From JAXLQL01 sp046331625 (GTDB lineage: Bacteria; Acidobacteriota; Terriglobia; Bryobacterales; Bryobacteraceae): 64,000 nt of DNA. The notes beneath the pieces were generated by a model, which was not told where the DNA came from, did no database searches, and saw nothing but the letters and a program-made list of their open reading frames with translations. Location: positions 124,001-188,000 of the forward strand of contig JAXLQL010000007.1 of NCBI GenBank assembly GCA_046331625.1. The letters are read 5' to 3'. Numbering within the stretch: the first letter of the stretch is position 1; each line of letters opens with the position of its first letter. The position numbers and the translations under genes were made by a program. Positions 16,455 to 25,582 of this stretch are shown piece after piece.

Positions 16455-19400
16455 TTACCAGTAGAGCTTGCCGCCCAGTTGCAGAATGCGCGGATCGCGC
16501 GTGCTGTTCACTAGTCCGAAGGTGGTCACGTTCGCCGTGGCGCCGGGATTGTTGAATTGCGCGTGATTCACGAAGTTGAAGAACTCGGCGCGAATCTGGA
16601 GGCGCGATGCTTCTCCCAGCGGAGCGATCGCGAAGTTCTTGCTGAAGCTGACGTCCCAGTTGTTGATGCCGAATCCGGGTTGCACATTGCGGCCGAGGTT
16701 GCCGAACGTACCGCGTGATGGAGTGGAGTACGCGGCCTTGTCGAGCCCGAGCAGATTGTTGGTGCGCGGATCGAGCTTGCGAATCGCGGTTCCGGTGGCG
16801 TTGGCGCGCTCCTCGCCGGCGAGCACGTTGGCCGGGTCGCCCGCGACCACGATGGTGTAGTGGAATCCGGAGATGAAGTTGGTGATGCCGCTCAGTTCCC
16901 ATCCGCCGATGACTCCGTTCAGCAGCTTGTTCTGGATGTCGACGTGCTTTCCTTTTCCAATGGGCAACTGCCAGATGTAGCTGGCGATGAAGTTGTGAGG
17001 TACGTTGTTCGGACCCGGCTCGCGCTCGGGGCGGCGATTGTACATGTTCATGCCGGCGCCGCCGCTATCCATGAGTTTCGAGAACGTGTAAGAGACGGTG
17101 TAGGAGAGGTCATGCCACAAGCGCTGCTCGAGCTTCCAGTATCCGGCGTTGTAGTTCGACCATTGATAGCTGGTGTTCTGGCTGAACCCCGGAATGAACG
17201 CCGGGTAGGGCATGCGGGTCTGGTAGGGCTCGGGATTGTCTTTGTTGACAGGCAAGCGCGGCTGGTTGACGAGGATCGAACCATACTGCTTCTGGGCGGT
17301 GTTACCCATGTAACCGGCTTCAAACAGCAGCCCCGGCCGGAGCTGATGCTGCACGTTGAGGTTGTAGTTGTAGAGGTAACCGGTGCGCTGGTTGAGGTCC
17401 TGATTGCTGCTGACGCCCGTGGTGCTTTTTTCAGGGCCGGGGAACAAGTCGCTCATGCGGATCTGCGGAACGGTGGGGCTCGAGACCAGATTCGCGAACA
17501 CGAAGAACGGCGGCGTGCTCAGCATGTTGTTGACCGCCGCTCCGCCTCCCGTGTAGGCGTAGAAGACGCCGGCGCCCGAGCGAATGGTGGTGTTCTTGCC
17601 CAGGCGGTATGCAATACCGAGCCGCGGTGAGTAGTTGTTCCGGTCCGGCGCAACGGGTGGATTGTTGAGAACCACGGATCCGGTGTTTTGGAAGAGACCG
17701 ACGCCGGGGATGTAGTAGTCCGGGCGGCCAGCCAGGTTCTGCCGCCCCGTGCCGAGATCAAAGTTGGCGAGCCGGCCGCGGTACGGCGATTGGTACTCCC
17801 AGCGGACGCCAAGGTTGAGCGTGAGCTTTTCCGAGACGCGCCAATCTTCCTGCACGTACCAGAAGAGTTGCTCGGCGAGCGCGTACTTGGCGACGCCGCC
17901 GTAGTTGCCTACGCTGCCCAGGCCGCCGGTGGCCGATCCGGGAACGCCGAGGAGATAGTCGCCGAACGAATCGCCGCTGTAGTTTCCGGTGAAATTGATG
18001 ATGCCGTTCTGGCTGCTGCCTTGATCGTAGCCGACCATCAAGTGCGAATATTCCACACCCGCTTTCACCGTGTGATTACCGCGAACCCAAGTGATGGTCT
18101 CGCCGCCGCGGTAGTAGATATTGTTCTGTACGATATGCGTGCCGTAGCCGACGAAGCCGGCGCTGGCGCCAGGAAATCCGGGGGCGTATCCGGTGAGGTT
18201 GACGTTCGGCAGCGTGTAGTCGCCGGGGCTCGGGGCCAGGTTCTTCAAGCCGACTTGCTTGGCGAAGTCAGTGGAGTAGCGGTCGCCATCGCTTTGGCGG
18301 GCGAGGTATGCCTTGAAGAAGCCGAGTCGCGTATCGCTGATGAGCGTGGGCGAAACGACGTGCGTGTAGCCGAGAGACAGATGCTGGGTGCGATCGGGGC
18401 GAATGACGCCGAGGCCGATGATGTAGCCGACGTTGGTGAGGTCGTCATTAGCGTAGGAGTAGCGGCCGAAGAGATTTCCCTTGGCGGACAGGCGATGGTC
18501 GATTCGTCCGGTGACTTGATCGCGGCGCTCCCAATCGCTGGGCGTGACGAGGAAGTTGACTCCGGCGCGGCCGGCGAGATTCGCGTGAGGAAAATACTGG
18601 AGCATCTTCTGGCTGATGGGATCGAAGCGGCTTTGCGGAATCGTGTTGCCGGGCAAGGGGACGTTGCCGTTGAGCGGATCGCGCATGGCTTTGCCGGTGC
18701 CGCTGAAGTCGCCGGCGAGCATCTGGTCAGTGGGGACGAGGCCTTGCAGAATGATGCCGGTGCGGCGGCGGCGCGCTTCGTAGTTGGCGAAGTAGAACGT
18801 GCGGTCTTTGAGGATCTTGCCGCCCGCGCTCACGCCGGGTTGGTTGTAGGTGAAGCGGGGAGCTCCAGTGGCGGGGCGGAAGAACTGGCCGGCCTGGAAA
18901 GCGCGATTGCGGACGAAGTCATACGCGGTTCCGTGGAAGGAGTTGCTGCCGCGCTTGGTGACCATGTCGATGAACGCTGCGCCATGTCCGTAGGAGGCGT
19001 CCATGAAGTTGGTGACCACTTTGAATTCGGCGAGCGCATCGACGCTCAACGCGATTCCGGGATTGTTCTGGTTGACCACGGTGAAGTCGACGCCGTCGAG
19101 GTTGGCGCCGGTGGCGGTGTTGCGGACGCCGCCGATGTCGATGGAGCGCGAGTCCATGACGCTCGACGTGCCGACGGTTCGCAGAGAGCCGGGAGTGAGG
19201 GCGGCGAGGTCGAAGAAGTTTCGATTGTTGAGCGGGAGTTCGAGCATGGTGCGGTTGTCGATCACCGAACCGAGGACCGCGGTGTTGGTCTGCAACTGCG
19301 GCGTGGTGGACTCGACATCGACCTTCTCGCTGACGTTGCCGACTTGCATGGTGATGTCGCTGCGGACCTGCGTGTTCACGGTGACGACGACGTTGGAGAG

Positions 19401-19679
19401 CGTTGCGGTGCGGAACGAGGGCGCGGAGGCAGTGAGCGTATACGTGCCGTTGGGCAAGGCGTTGAAGCGATAGTTGCCTTCGGAGTCAGTGGTGAATTCG
19501 CGGGTGGCGTTGGTGCCGTCGTTGGTGGCGACGACCTTGACCCCGGGGATCACGGCTTGCGTTGGATCGCGAATGGTGCCGAGGATGGTGCCGGTGCCGA
19601 ACTGGGCGAAGCAGGAAGAGATGAGAGCGTGGAATAGCATCGCGCCGAGCAGCAGGCGCGATGAAGAAGCTAGCGACAT
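16455..19679 (-). CDS. Oar-like TonB-dependent receptor with carboxypeptidase-regulatory domain
   Basis: 1074 residues: signal peptide to about residue 25 (ending CFAQ), a carboxypeptidase-regulatory-like domain (about 28-115; GTIRDPTQAVIPGVKV, TDSEGNYRFNALPNGTYTL), a plug-like segment (about 120-235) and a long beta-barrel ending in LQLGGKLYW. The barrel carries TNFMDASYGHGAAFIDMVTKRG and many aromatic turns. The architecture is that of acidobacterial Oar/OmpA-related receptors, which bring glycans or other polymers across the outer membrane using TonB. No TonB box is evident. A candidate promoter lies upstream (19734-19762). No polysaccharide-degrading enzyme is adjacent, so the ligand is unknown. 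Confidence 0.88.
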   Translation of the reverse strand: MSLASSSRLLLGAMLFHALISSCFAQFGTGTILGTIRDPTQAVIPGVKVVATNDGTNATREFTTDSEGNYRFNALPNGTYTLTASAPSFRTATLSNVVVTVNTQVRSDITMQVGNVSEKVDVESTTPQLQTNTAVLGSVIDNRTMLELPLNNRNFFDLAALTPGSLRTVGTSSVMDSRSIDIGGVRNTATGANLDGVDFTVVNQNNPGIALSVDALAEFKVVTNFMDASYGHGAAFIDMVTKRGSNSFHGTAYDFVRNRAFQAGQFFRPATGAPRFTYNQPGVSAGGKILKDRTFYFANYEARRRRTGIILQGLVPTDQMLAGDFSGTGKAMRDPLNGNVPLPGNTIPQSRFDPISQKMLQYFPHANLAGRAGVNFLVTPSDWERRDQVTGRIDHRLSAKGNLFGRYSYANDDLTNVGYIIGLGVIRPDRTQHLSLGYTHVVSPTLISDTRLGFFKAYLARQSDGDRYSTDFAKQVGLKNLAPSPGDYTLPNVNLTGYAPGFPGASAGFVGYGTHIVQNNIYYRGGETITWVRGNHTVKAGVEYSHLMVGYDQGSSQNGIINFTGNYSGDSFGDYLLGVPGSATGGLGSVGNYGGVAKYALAEQLFWYVQEDWRVSEKLTLNLGVRWEYQSPYRGRLANFDLGTGRQNLAGRPDYYIPGVGLFQNTGSVVLNNPPVAPDRNNYSPRLGIAYRLGKNTTIRSGAGVFYAYTGGGAAVNNMLSTPPFFVFANLVSSPTVPQIRMSDLFPGPEKSTTGVSSNQDLNQRTGYLYNYNLNVQHQLRPGLLFEAGYMGNTAQKQYGSILVNQPRLPVNKDNPEPYQTRMPYPAFIPGFSQNTSYQWSNYNAGYWKLEQRLWHDLSYTVSYTFSKLMDSGGAGMNMYNRRPEREPGPNNVPHNFIASYIWQLPIGKGKHVDIQNKLLNGVIGGWELSGITNFISGFHYTIVVAGDPANVLAGEERANATGTAIRKLDPRTNNLLGLDKAAYSTPSRGTFGNLGRNVQPGFGINNWDVSFSKNFAIAPLGEASRLQIRAEFFNFVNHAQFNNPGATANVTTFGLVNSTRDPRILQLGGKLYW

Positions 19680-19733
19680 GGAGACCCCTAGAGACTGGAA
19701 TAGAGCACCCGGGCTGTCAGGCGCTCACATAGA

Positions 19734-19762
19734 GATCTACTATACGTGGGGTCCGGTGTCAA
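19734..19762 (-). promoter_or_regulatory. Candidate sigma-70-type promoter for the TonB receptor
   Basis: On the minus strand TTGACA (19762-19757) is followed, after exactly 17 bases, by TAGATC (19739-19734), 54 bases before the receptor's ATG at 19679. The -35 is consensus, the -10 only moderate. The rest of the 242-base gap (19680-19921) shows no gene. Confidence 0.35.
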
Positions 19763-19921
19763 TTCGGGAGATCGAAACGTTACTGCTTCGACCGCTAACC
19801 GCTCCAGTTCCCGGCACTGTGACCAAGGGTCTTGAAGGCCTCGGAAGGTGCGGGGACTCCCCTTCCGCTTCATCTGAATCAGGCCATTCGGCGCTAACGA
19901 CAGGAGGCCAACCGCGCTAGC

Positions 19922-20884
19922 CTACTCACTCGCCCCGATGCAGATGGGTGCGCCATCGACGCTCAGGTCCCCGTAGACCATAAGAGTTGCGTTTGATCGA
20001 GTACCTCGGTCCAGGTCGCACCCCCGCAACTGCCTCGACGGTACCCTGACATCAATTCTGTATTGGCCAACTGTTCCCGAGATGGGCACGGGACCGGCCA
20101 CGACATCGGCTTGTACCAGTTCGGCCGAGTCTTCATCCAGCCGGCGGGCCATCGCGTTCGTCGTAAAGTCCCAGTAGAGCCGAGTTGCTCGCTCAGGATT
20201 CGAAAGCGAAGCCCCCGCCTGGAAGGGGCGCCCTGTTTCGGTCGGTGGTGTCGTGTGCCCCAATCCATACATGAGCATCGATAGAGTTTCTCCAGGCACA
20301 GCGGGCTTCCTGCCCGTGACGAGTGACCCATCGGAGCGGCTAATCAGATGGGGACAGCTAGAGTCTGGCCACGCCATTGGCGTGGATGAATAGTCGCAGC
20401 GGTTCCGAATGTGGACTTGGGACGGAAACAAGGAGACAGCGTGTGTGTCCACGAGCGCGCCGTTGACGGCGATCCGCAGGAGCCATAGCTCGGGATTCAC
20501 GGTGCCAATAGAGGACCGGATTTCGAAGGGCATCTGCGCGAGGATGACATAGGTCCTCATCGCGGGTCCACCTCTTTGGGCGACTGCGCCGATGGCCAGA
20601 TATTTCCTTGCGGAAAGGGAAGGCGTACCGATCGAATAGTCCAAGTAGCAACTGACACCGCCGAGCGTGTTGGGCCAAGGCTCGCCGTCGGCAACCCCGG
20701 CCTCTGGAAGGTCCAAGTTTGTACGAAGAAACAAAGGAATGACCTGCCCGGGTGCCAGGCGAGATGCCAAGGAATAGCTGTAAGGGCCGGGGATAACGAC
20801 CTGTGCCAGGGCATCCATAGCGAAAGCGAAGGTCGAGAACGTCAACACCAGTACTGCTTCGGCGGTAGCTCTGCGACGGAACAT
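19922..20884 (-). CDS. Exported protein resembling the TIGR03437 (Solibacter C-terminal domain) family
   Basis: 320 residues with a signal peptide ending near residue 28 (MDALAQ). The body contains APGQVIPLFL, PGETLSMLMYGLGHTTPP and GQYRIDVRVP, which match the strand pattern of the Ig-like TIGR03437 domain. That domain is greatly expanded in Solibacter and related Acidobacteriota and usually ends secreted proteins. Here it is nearly the whole protein. Four Cys residues could form disulfides. Its function is unknown. It lies 21 bases downstream of the next small gene and reads in the same direction. Confidence 0.6.
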   Translation of the reverse strand: MFRRRATAEAVLVLTFSTFAFAMDALAQVVIPGPYSYSLASRLAPGQVIPLFLRTNLDLPEAGVADGEPWPNTLGGVSCYLDYSIGTPSLSARKYLAIGAVAQRGGPAMRTYVILAQMPFEIRSSIGTVNPELWLLRIAVNGALVDTHAVSLFPSQVHIRNRCDYSSTPMAWPDSSCPHLISRSDGSLVTGRKPAVPGETLSMLMYGLGHTTPPTETGRPFQAGASLSNPERATRLYWDFTTNAMARRLDEDSAELVQADVVAGPVPISGTVGQYRIDVRVPSRQLRGCDLDRGTRSNATLMVYGDLSVDGAPICIGASE

Positions 20885-20905
20885 TCGAATTGCTCCTTTC
20901 CAGAG

Positions 20906-21100
20906 TCACGCCCCTGCGCTGCGGCGGACCTTGCTCATCGCCCAGCTCACGCAGTACCACACGGGCAGGAACGCCGTGCACTCGAGAAGGAAGCTGTGGA
21001 ACTTGAAGAAGAACTCGGCGATGGCGAGTGAGATCACGAGTCCGGGCGCTTCTTGGATGACGGCGTTGCGGACGCCGAGATTGCGGATCAGATGGTACAT
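20906..21100 (-). CDS. Small membrane protein, 64 residues
   Basis: ATG at 21100 is preceded by a strong AAGGAG site (21111-21106) at normal spacing, which selects this start over the longer frame. The product has one broad hydrophobic region (about residues 20-55; GLVISLAIAEFFFKF, ECTAFLPVWYCVSWAM) flanked by basic ends (MYHLIRN, KVRRSAGA), consistent with a one- or two-helix inner-membrane protein. It sits between the dimethylformamidase-like gene and the TIGR03437-like gene in the same direction. No homologue is recognised. Confidence 0.55.
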   Translation of the reverse strand: MYHLIRNLGVRNAVIQEAPGLVISLAIAEFFFKFHSFLLECTAFLPVWYCVSWAMSKVRRSAGA

Positions 21101-21131
21101 GGGCACTCCTTGCTGATTGAATGTACCAGAA

Positions 21132-22745
21132 TCAGGACCGGAGGAAACGTTCGAGCACATTGCTGGTGATGCGCGAGACGCGCTCGTCCGGGAACATGCC
21201 GGGGATCCAGGTGATGGAGCCCACCGAAAACACAGCCCCGCCGCTCGGCGTGTCGAAGTAAGTAATGTCAGACCCGCCTTCGTCCGCATTGATGCCCTTG
21301 GCAAGCAGCACAGTGTTCTTGGGCGACGAGGGACTCATCTTGTCGGTCTCGTGGCCCGACGCGCCGCCGGGCACGCGCTCGTGGAGCGTGTGCTCTCCGA
21401 ACAGATCGCCATTCTGCAGACCGGTTCCTTCGAAGATCCAGTGCGAGTCATCGATCACGCGATACGGCGCAGCGGTCATCAGGCCCGGCGCGGTACACAC
21501 CACGCCGAGTAGATTCGCTTCCGACTCGAGCGTGCGATGCATGCGGCTCTCGTACTCGATGGTTCCGTCATCGGAGTGGCCGCCGAGTTCGCCATGCAGG
21601 CTGTTGCAGTGGCTGAGGCAGCGCATGCGATCATCGTCGAAAACCACTTCGCAGTTGAGTCCGTTGCCCGCGAGGTACATGAGGCGGCCGCCGCGTTCGA
21701 ACACCCATTTCTTGAGCGCGAAGTACATCTGGCGAGTCCAGTACTCGGGGTGGATCGCGAGCATCACCACTCGATACGAGTCGAGTGGAAGCGTGCCGTC
21801 ATGCAGTTGCGCTTCGGCGTAGAGGTCGTAGGCATGGCCTTGCTCTTCGAGCCACGCATAGAGCCGCCACTCGCCCGGCGCTTGTCCGCACTGCACGCGA
21901 CCCTTCACGGTCTCATGCGGATCTTCGTCGAGGATGTGGTTGTAGGGCTCCGGGCGATCGAACGATAACGGCGAGAATTCTTCGTCCTTGGGCCGCCACA
22001 CGTTGAAGCCGCCGGGGACGGTGTAGCGATCCACTTCTTGCCGCGAGGTGACCACGGGGCGCTCGGGCAAGCGCGCACCGCTGACGTAATTGCTGCGTCC
22101 GCCGAAGTTGTTGTACGCGTTCCAAGTGTTGGTGGAAGCGAGCACGGCGATCTTGGCTTTGGGCTCGGCTGGCGCAACCACCCAGGGGAACGAGAACGCG
22201 TCGCCCGACGGCGTGCGCGCCCAGAGATAGTAGAGTCCAGAGCGCTCGGGCGCGGTGACCCACACGGGCGGAGCCTGGTAGCCGACGGTGTTCCAACGGA
22301 CTCCGGTCTGCGTAAAGTCGCCATCGGGCAGGACCTGCATGTTCGCGAAGGGACCATGTTCGTCGACCCACGCGAGTTGGCGCACGAATTCCTTGACGCG
22401 CCCGTAGCGCCACAAAGAGAGCTGATATTGTTCTCGCGAGTGAACGCGCGTTTGCGAGCGCTCGCCCGAGCGGACCCACTTGGGCCACATGTATCCGGTG
22501 AGCTTGTACGACATGAGGCGGAACTGCCAGGGCTCGGCGCCGAGGACGGCGTGCGCGGTCTTGGGTCCGTAGCCGTCACGCGAGAGCGCGACTTTGTATT
22601 CGCCGGGCGGGAGGTCCGCGTAGAAGGCTCCTTTGGCGGAGGAGCGCAGCAAGACATGCGTGCGGCCGTCGAGAGATTCGAACTCGGCGTCGACACCGGG
22701 GATGGCGACGTACATTTCGTCACTGACGTAGGCGATGGGCTTCAT
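21132..22745 (-). CDS. N,N-dimethylformamidase large-subunit-like protein
   Basis: 537 residues from ATG 22745. Features of the DMFase beta/large-subunit C-terminal domain are present: KIAVLASTNTWNAYNNFGGRSNY (about residue 193), FNVWRPKDEEFSPLSFDRPEPYN, EWRLYAWLEEQGHAYDLYAE and LHPEYWTRQMYFALKKWVFERGGRLMYLAGNGL. The fold resembles a class-I glutamine amidotransferase-like domain. The N-terminal ~90 residues read as a beta-rich binding domain. Many such proteins in soil bacteria are of unknown substrate, so amide hydrolysis is only a family-level inference. It is divergent from the creatininase gene, another amide-bond-hydrolase fold, across 25 bases. Confidence 0.7.
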   Translation of the reverse strand: MKPIAYVSDEMYVAIPGVDAEFESLDGRTHVLLRSSAKGAFYADLPPGEYKVALSRDGYGPKTAHAVLGAEPWQFRLMSYKLTGYMWPKWVRSGERSQTRVHSREQYQLSLWRYGRVKEFVRQLAWVDEHGPFANMQVLPDGDFTQTGVRWNTVGYQAPPVWVTAPERSGLYYLWARTPSGDAFSFPWVVAPAEPKAKIAVLASTNTWNAYNNFGGRSNYVSGARLPERPVVTSRQEVDRYTVPGGFNVWRPKDEEFSPLSFDRPEPYNHILDEDPHETVKGRVQCGQAPGEWRLYAWLEEQGHAYDLYAEAQLHDGTLPLDSYRVVMLAIHPEYWTRQMYFALKKWVFERGGRLMYLAGNGLNCEVVFDDDRMRCLSHCNSLHGELGGHSDDGTIEYESRMHRTLESEANLLGVVCTAPGLMTAAPYRVIDDSHWIFEGTGLQNGDLFGEHTLHERVPGGASGHETDKMSPSSPKNTVLLAKGINADEGGSDITYFDTPSGGAVFSVGSITWIPGMFPDERVSRITSNVLERFLRS

Positions 22746-22770
22746 ATCGAAGAGCCAGTATATTGGAACG

Positions 22771-23520
22771 ATGAAGCTGTTTGCCGAGATGACGCGCCAG
22801 CAGTTGCGCGAAGCCGCCGCCGATGCGCTGGTGGTGTTGCCGATCGGGGCTACGGAGCAACATGGTCCGCACTTGCCGACGGGCACGGACTACTTCACCG
22901 TGGAAGCGCTTTCGCGAGAAGCGGCTGCGGCCGCGGCGGATCGGATTCCGGTGATCGTGACGCCGGCTCTGCCGTTCGGATCGTCGGACCATCACTTGCC
23001 GTTCGGCGGAACGCTTTCGTTCAGCACCGAGACCTACTATCGCGTGTTGCGTGAGTTGGTGGATTCGCTCGCGACCGATGGGTTCACGCGGATCTTTCTG
23101 GTGAACGGCCACGGGGGCAATCACGAGTTGGCGCAACTGGCGGCGCGCGATGTGGCGTTGAAGCGGCCGGTGCGGGTAGCGGCGGGGTCGTATTGGACGA
23201 TCGCGTGGGAGGCGCTGGTGGGCGAGGGCGCGCATTCGGATACGCGCTTGCCGGGACACGCGGGGGATTTCGAGACTTCGATGATGATGTCGCTGCGAGG
23301 GGACATCGTGACGGCGAAGCTGCCGCATCGAGACGGGTCGTTTCCGTCGGACCCGCGGAATTTTCACGCGGCGTATCGGGCGGAGAAGCACGGGTCGTGG
23401 CAGGATATCGACGGGTTCACCGATAGTCCGGACCGGGCGACGGCGGAGAAGGGCGCGCGGTACCGGAAGGCGGTGGTGGGAGCGCTGGCGGAGGCGTTTG
23501 TGGCGTTTTATCGGGGGTAG
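22771..23520 (+). CDS. Creatininase-family amidohydrolase
   Basis: 249 residues, taken from ATG 22771 because the 12 residues of the longer frame overlap the divergent gene's leader. Metal-site motifs are complete: PIGATEQHGPHLPTGTD (Glu, His, Asp; about residues 30-46), LVNGHGGNHE and GHAGDFETSMM. Members hydrolyse cyclic or linear amides; relatives include creatininase, MftE and FAPy deformylase. A shared promoter region with the dimethylformamidase-like gene suggests a joint amide or formamide degradation role, an inference only. Confidence 0.88.
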   Translation: MKLFAEMTRQQLREAAADALVVLPIGATEQHGPHLPTGTDYFTVEALSREAAAAAADRIPVIVTPALPFGSSDHHLPFGGTLSFSTETYYRVLRELVDSLATDGFTRIFLVNGHGGNHELAQLAARDVALKRPVRVAAGSYWTIAWEALVGEGAHSDTRLPGHAGDFETSMMMSLRGDIVTAKLPHRDGSFPSDPRNFHAAYRAEKHGSWQDIDGFTDSPDRATAEKGARYRKAVVGALAEAFVAFYRG

Positions 23521-23528
23521 CAGTCGCC

Positions 23529-24134
23529 ATGGCTGGACCCGTTGCTGGCATCCTGACTCCGCTCGCTGGAGATGACGTGCTGATTTCTCCCGCAGTATTG
23601 GATACGCTCCGCACCGTTAGTGACCGCGTGGAGTACTCGAAGTTCGGAGGGATTGATTTCCACGTTACGGACACTCGGACCGTTGGTGGCACATTTCGTG
23701 GAGAATCCCGGCCATTCGTGCTCACGTCCGAATCTCCAGATCCCGACGTGCATGACCTCGCGCGAATCCGTGAAGAATTCGGCTTTGAGCCCGCCAGTAG
23801 ACTGCTGGTGATCGCCATGTGCAATGGAAGGGAAGACCACCAAATCTTGGCGGAACTAGCGCTGTACTTCGCACGGACCCACTCCGGAGTCATTGACTTG
23901 TGCGGAGCGCTCATGCCTCCTCGATGGCTGAATGACCCTCGCCGTCTTCGGGGTTGCGGAGTCGAGTGGGCCGAGGTCCGGGCTGAATTCGAATCGTGGG
24001 CCCCGCAGTTCCCTGGGAAGATCGCCGGCCTCCCTTACGAAACCGTGAACGGGAAGCTCTGGGTGTCGCACGTGGTTGACCGAACATTCCTCAAAGCGTG
24101 GCTACAGGATCCCGGCTTTTACATGATCAAGTAG
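23529..24134 (+). CDS. Hypothetical protein, possibly DUF6368-like
   Basis: 201 residues, eight bases after the creatininase stop. The protein is soluble, about one third charged, and ends VDRTFLKAWLQDPGFYMIK. From memory this resembles the C-terminus of the DUF6368 family seen mostly in Actinobacteria; the match is not certain. Proteins of this kind often accompany polymorphic toxins as immunity proteins, but no toxin is adjacent. The stop overlaps the end of the convergent 24127-24474 frame by eight bases. Confidence 0.55.
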   Translation: MAGPVAGILTPLAGDDVLISPAVLDTLRTVSDRVEYSKFGGIDFHVTDTRTVGGTFRGESRPFVLTSESPDPDVHDLARIREEFGFEPASRLLVIAMCNGREDHQILAELALYFARTHSGVIDLCGALMPPRWLNDPRRLRGCGVEWAEVRAEFESWAPQFPGKIAGLPYETVNGKLWVSHVVDRTFLKAWLQDPGFYMIK

Positions 24135-24474
24135 CTCTCTGGCTAGTTCGCCGCCGGTGGGGTTTCCCGTCGACGTGATAGATATCGCCCCGCTTCACCA
24201 ACAGCGCTTCCCGGTCCACACTCGGAGAGTCCAACCACTCACGATTCTCCTCTGACAAGGGAGCGTTGATGTCGCATTGAGCGATGACGGCCGCTAGCCC
24301 GTACTTGCCTTCCCGTTTTGGCAAAGGCACATCCACGCCCGCAAGCTTGCCCAGCCAAGTCTTCGAGAGTGAGCCTCTGCTCCGCGGCACGAGCTTGCAA
24401 AGCCGCTGATTGCCCGTCGGGGATTCGAAAGTAGCGCCATGATCAGAGACTCCTTGCTTCTTTGCGCAACGCAA
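24127..24474 (-). CDS. Small hypothetical protein with uncertain start
   Basis: 115 codons from a TTG at 24474, overlapping the end of the upstream UDG-like gene by 32 bases. A good AAGGAG site just upstream points instead to an ATG that opens a different frame (48 residues, ending near 24294). The long frame has the more protein-like sequence (SKTWLGKLAGVDVPLPKREGKYG, DREALLVKRGDIYHVDGKP), so a frameshift near the start is possible. No family is recognised. Confidence 0.35.
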   Translation of the reverse strand: MRCAKKQGVSDHGATFESPTGNQRLCKLVPRSRGSLSKTWLGKLAGVDVPLPKREGKYGLAAVIAQCDINAPLSEENREWLDSPSVDREALLVKRGDIYHVDGKPHRRRTSQRAT

Positions 24475-24967
24475 CCAGAAGCGCAGGCAATGCAGCGCGC
24501 AGCGAGGAAACGAACGCTTTCCGATGAGCCGACCACCTTCCGGGATAGGGCAGCGAGATGACTGGTCCGCTCCAACAAGCCAGTGCGAGTGCTCGCGCGA
24601 CGTTCGGCTCGATAGAGCGAACTACGGTCACGATGGAGGCCGGGCGCAGGTGGCGAACGGCTCCAGCAAGCCGCGGTTCGCTGGCTCGGCAAACGAGACT
24701 GCGATCCTTGGCCGGGAGATGGTCCACAGGTTCCGCGCACAGGTCCACCAGGTAGCAACCGGCGCCGTGGAATGTAGTCAGAAAATCTCCATCGCGAAAC
24801 CGTGGATCGGCGGCGGCGAAGGCCTCATGAATCGAGCGGTAGAGGCCAGAATCCGCAGCGTAGAAGTTGCGGCCCGAAGCCGGTGGTGACTCGCCGACGA
24901 ACAGCGCCTTGACGCACGTGGGAGGATCAGGCCGCAGGATGCAACTCGACTTTTGGGCCGGTCTCAA
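24443..24967 (-). CDS. Uracil-DNA-glycosylase-superfamily-like protein
   Basis: 174 residues. ALFVGESPPASGRNFY (about residues 21-36) resembles the first motif of the UDG superfamily (GE.PG...D), followed by FLTTFHGAGCYLVDL. The region PVISLPYPGRWSA takes the place of the second, HPS-type motif, but the His is missing, so classical uracil excision is doubtful. The start ATG overlaps the MOSC gene's end by 41 bases, which points to translational coupling as the last member of the leftward redox operon. An in-frame CTG about ten codons on is an alternative start. Confidence 0.5.
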   Translation of the reverse strand: MRPAQKSSCILRPDPPTCVKALFVGESPPASGRNFYAADSGLYRSIHEAFAAADPRFRDGDFLTTFHGAGCYLVDLCAEPVDHLPAKDRSLVCRASEPRLAGAVRHLRPASIVTVVRSIEPNVARALALACWSGPVISLPYPGRWSAHRKAFVSSLRAALPALLVALRKEARSL

Positions 24968-25571
24968 TGGAGCCCCCCTTCAATACCTCGCAGTTCAAGG
25001 CGAGCTTGCCGCCGAATCGCTTGACGATATCCCGCAGCACTTCTCGATCCTGGGCAAGCGTGTCCGGATCGAAGGTGGTCATGACACAGCGGCCGCGCAG
25101 ATCGTGAATGCCGATGCTCACCTTTCCGATCGACAGCCGCCGCCCTTGCCACTGGCGCTCGGCCAGGCCCTCCACCCCGCCAATCACCAGATTGGGCCTG
25201 AGGCGGCGCACATCGCGCCCGAATGCTTGCACGGCGCCGTCGGTGGCGACAAGAAGCGGTAGGATATCGAAGCGCTCGGACGAGGCATCGTAGATGAGCC
25301 GGGCTCCCGGCCCCACCACGGAGCGGACCGCCGCGAGCACTGCTGGATCATCCCATCGCCTGCCATCCACCAAGGGCACGCCGTCTTCGCCGAGCGCCGC
25401 GTGCATGCCAAGCAGATCCGGATACGTACGCGAGGTCGCGATGTTGCCGCGCGCGTCGTAGACTTGCACGATGCGGTCGCCCTCGATGCCGTTGTGGGTG
25501 AGCCGTGCCGACTCGAGGCGCTCGCCTGCCATCGACTTCACCGGGTAGCGCCAGATTTCCGCGAGGTACAT
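24927..25571 (-). CDS. MOSC-domain protein
   Basis: 214 residues: an N-terminal MOSC beta-barrel (MYLAEIWRYPVKSMAGERL, about 1-95) and the MOSC domain (about 105-205). The latter has RLRPNLVIGGVEGLAERQW and the conserved Cys in DLRGRCVMTTFDPDT (about residue 163). Related proteins (YcbX, mARC) carry molybdenum cofactor on this Cys and reduce N-hydroxylated compounds, taking electrons from a partner reductase that is not encoded here. Third gene of the operon led by 26010-26567, 11 bases after DUF1348. Confidence 0.88.
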   Translation of the reverse strand: MYLAEIWRYPVKSMAGERLESARLTHNGIEGDRIVQVYDARGNIATSRTYPDLLGMHAALGEDGVPLVDGRRWDDPAVLAAVRSVVGPGARLIYDASSERFDILPLLVATDGAVQAFGRDVRRLRPNLVIGGVEGLAERQWQGRRLSIGKVSIGIHDLRGRCVMTTFDPDTLAQDREVLRDIVKRFGGKLALNCEVLKGGSIETGPKVELHPAA

Positions 25572-25582
25572 GGTATTCCTTT

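Noticed and set aside
17688..19637. 649-codon plus-strand frame
   Set aside because: Antisense of the TonB receptor; Val/Glu/Ala-biased, no motif.
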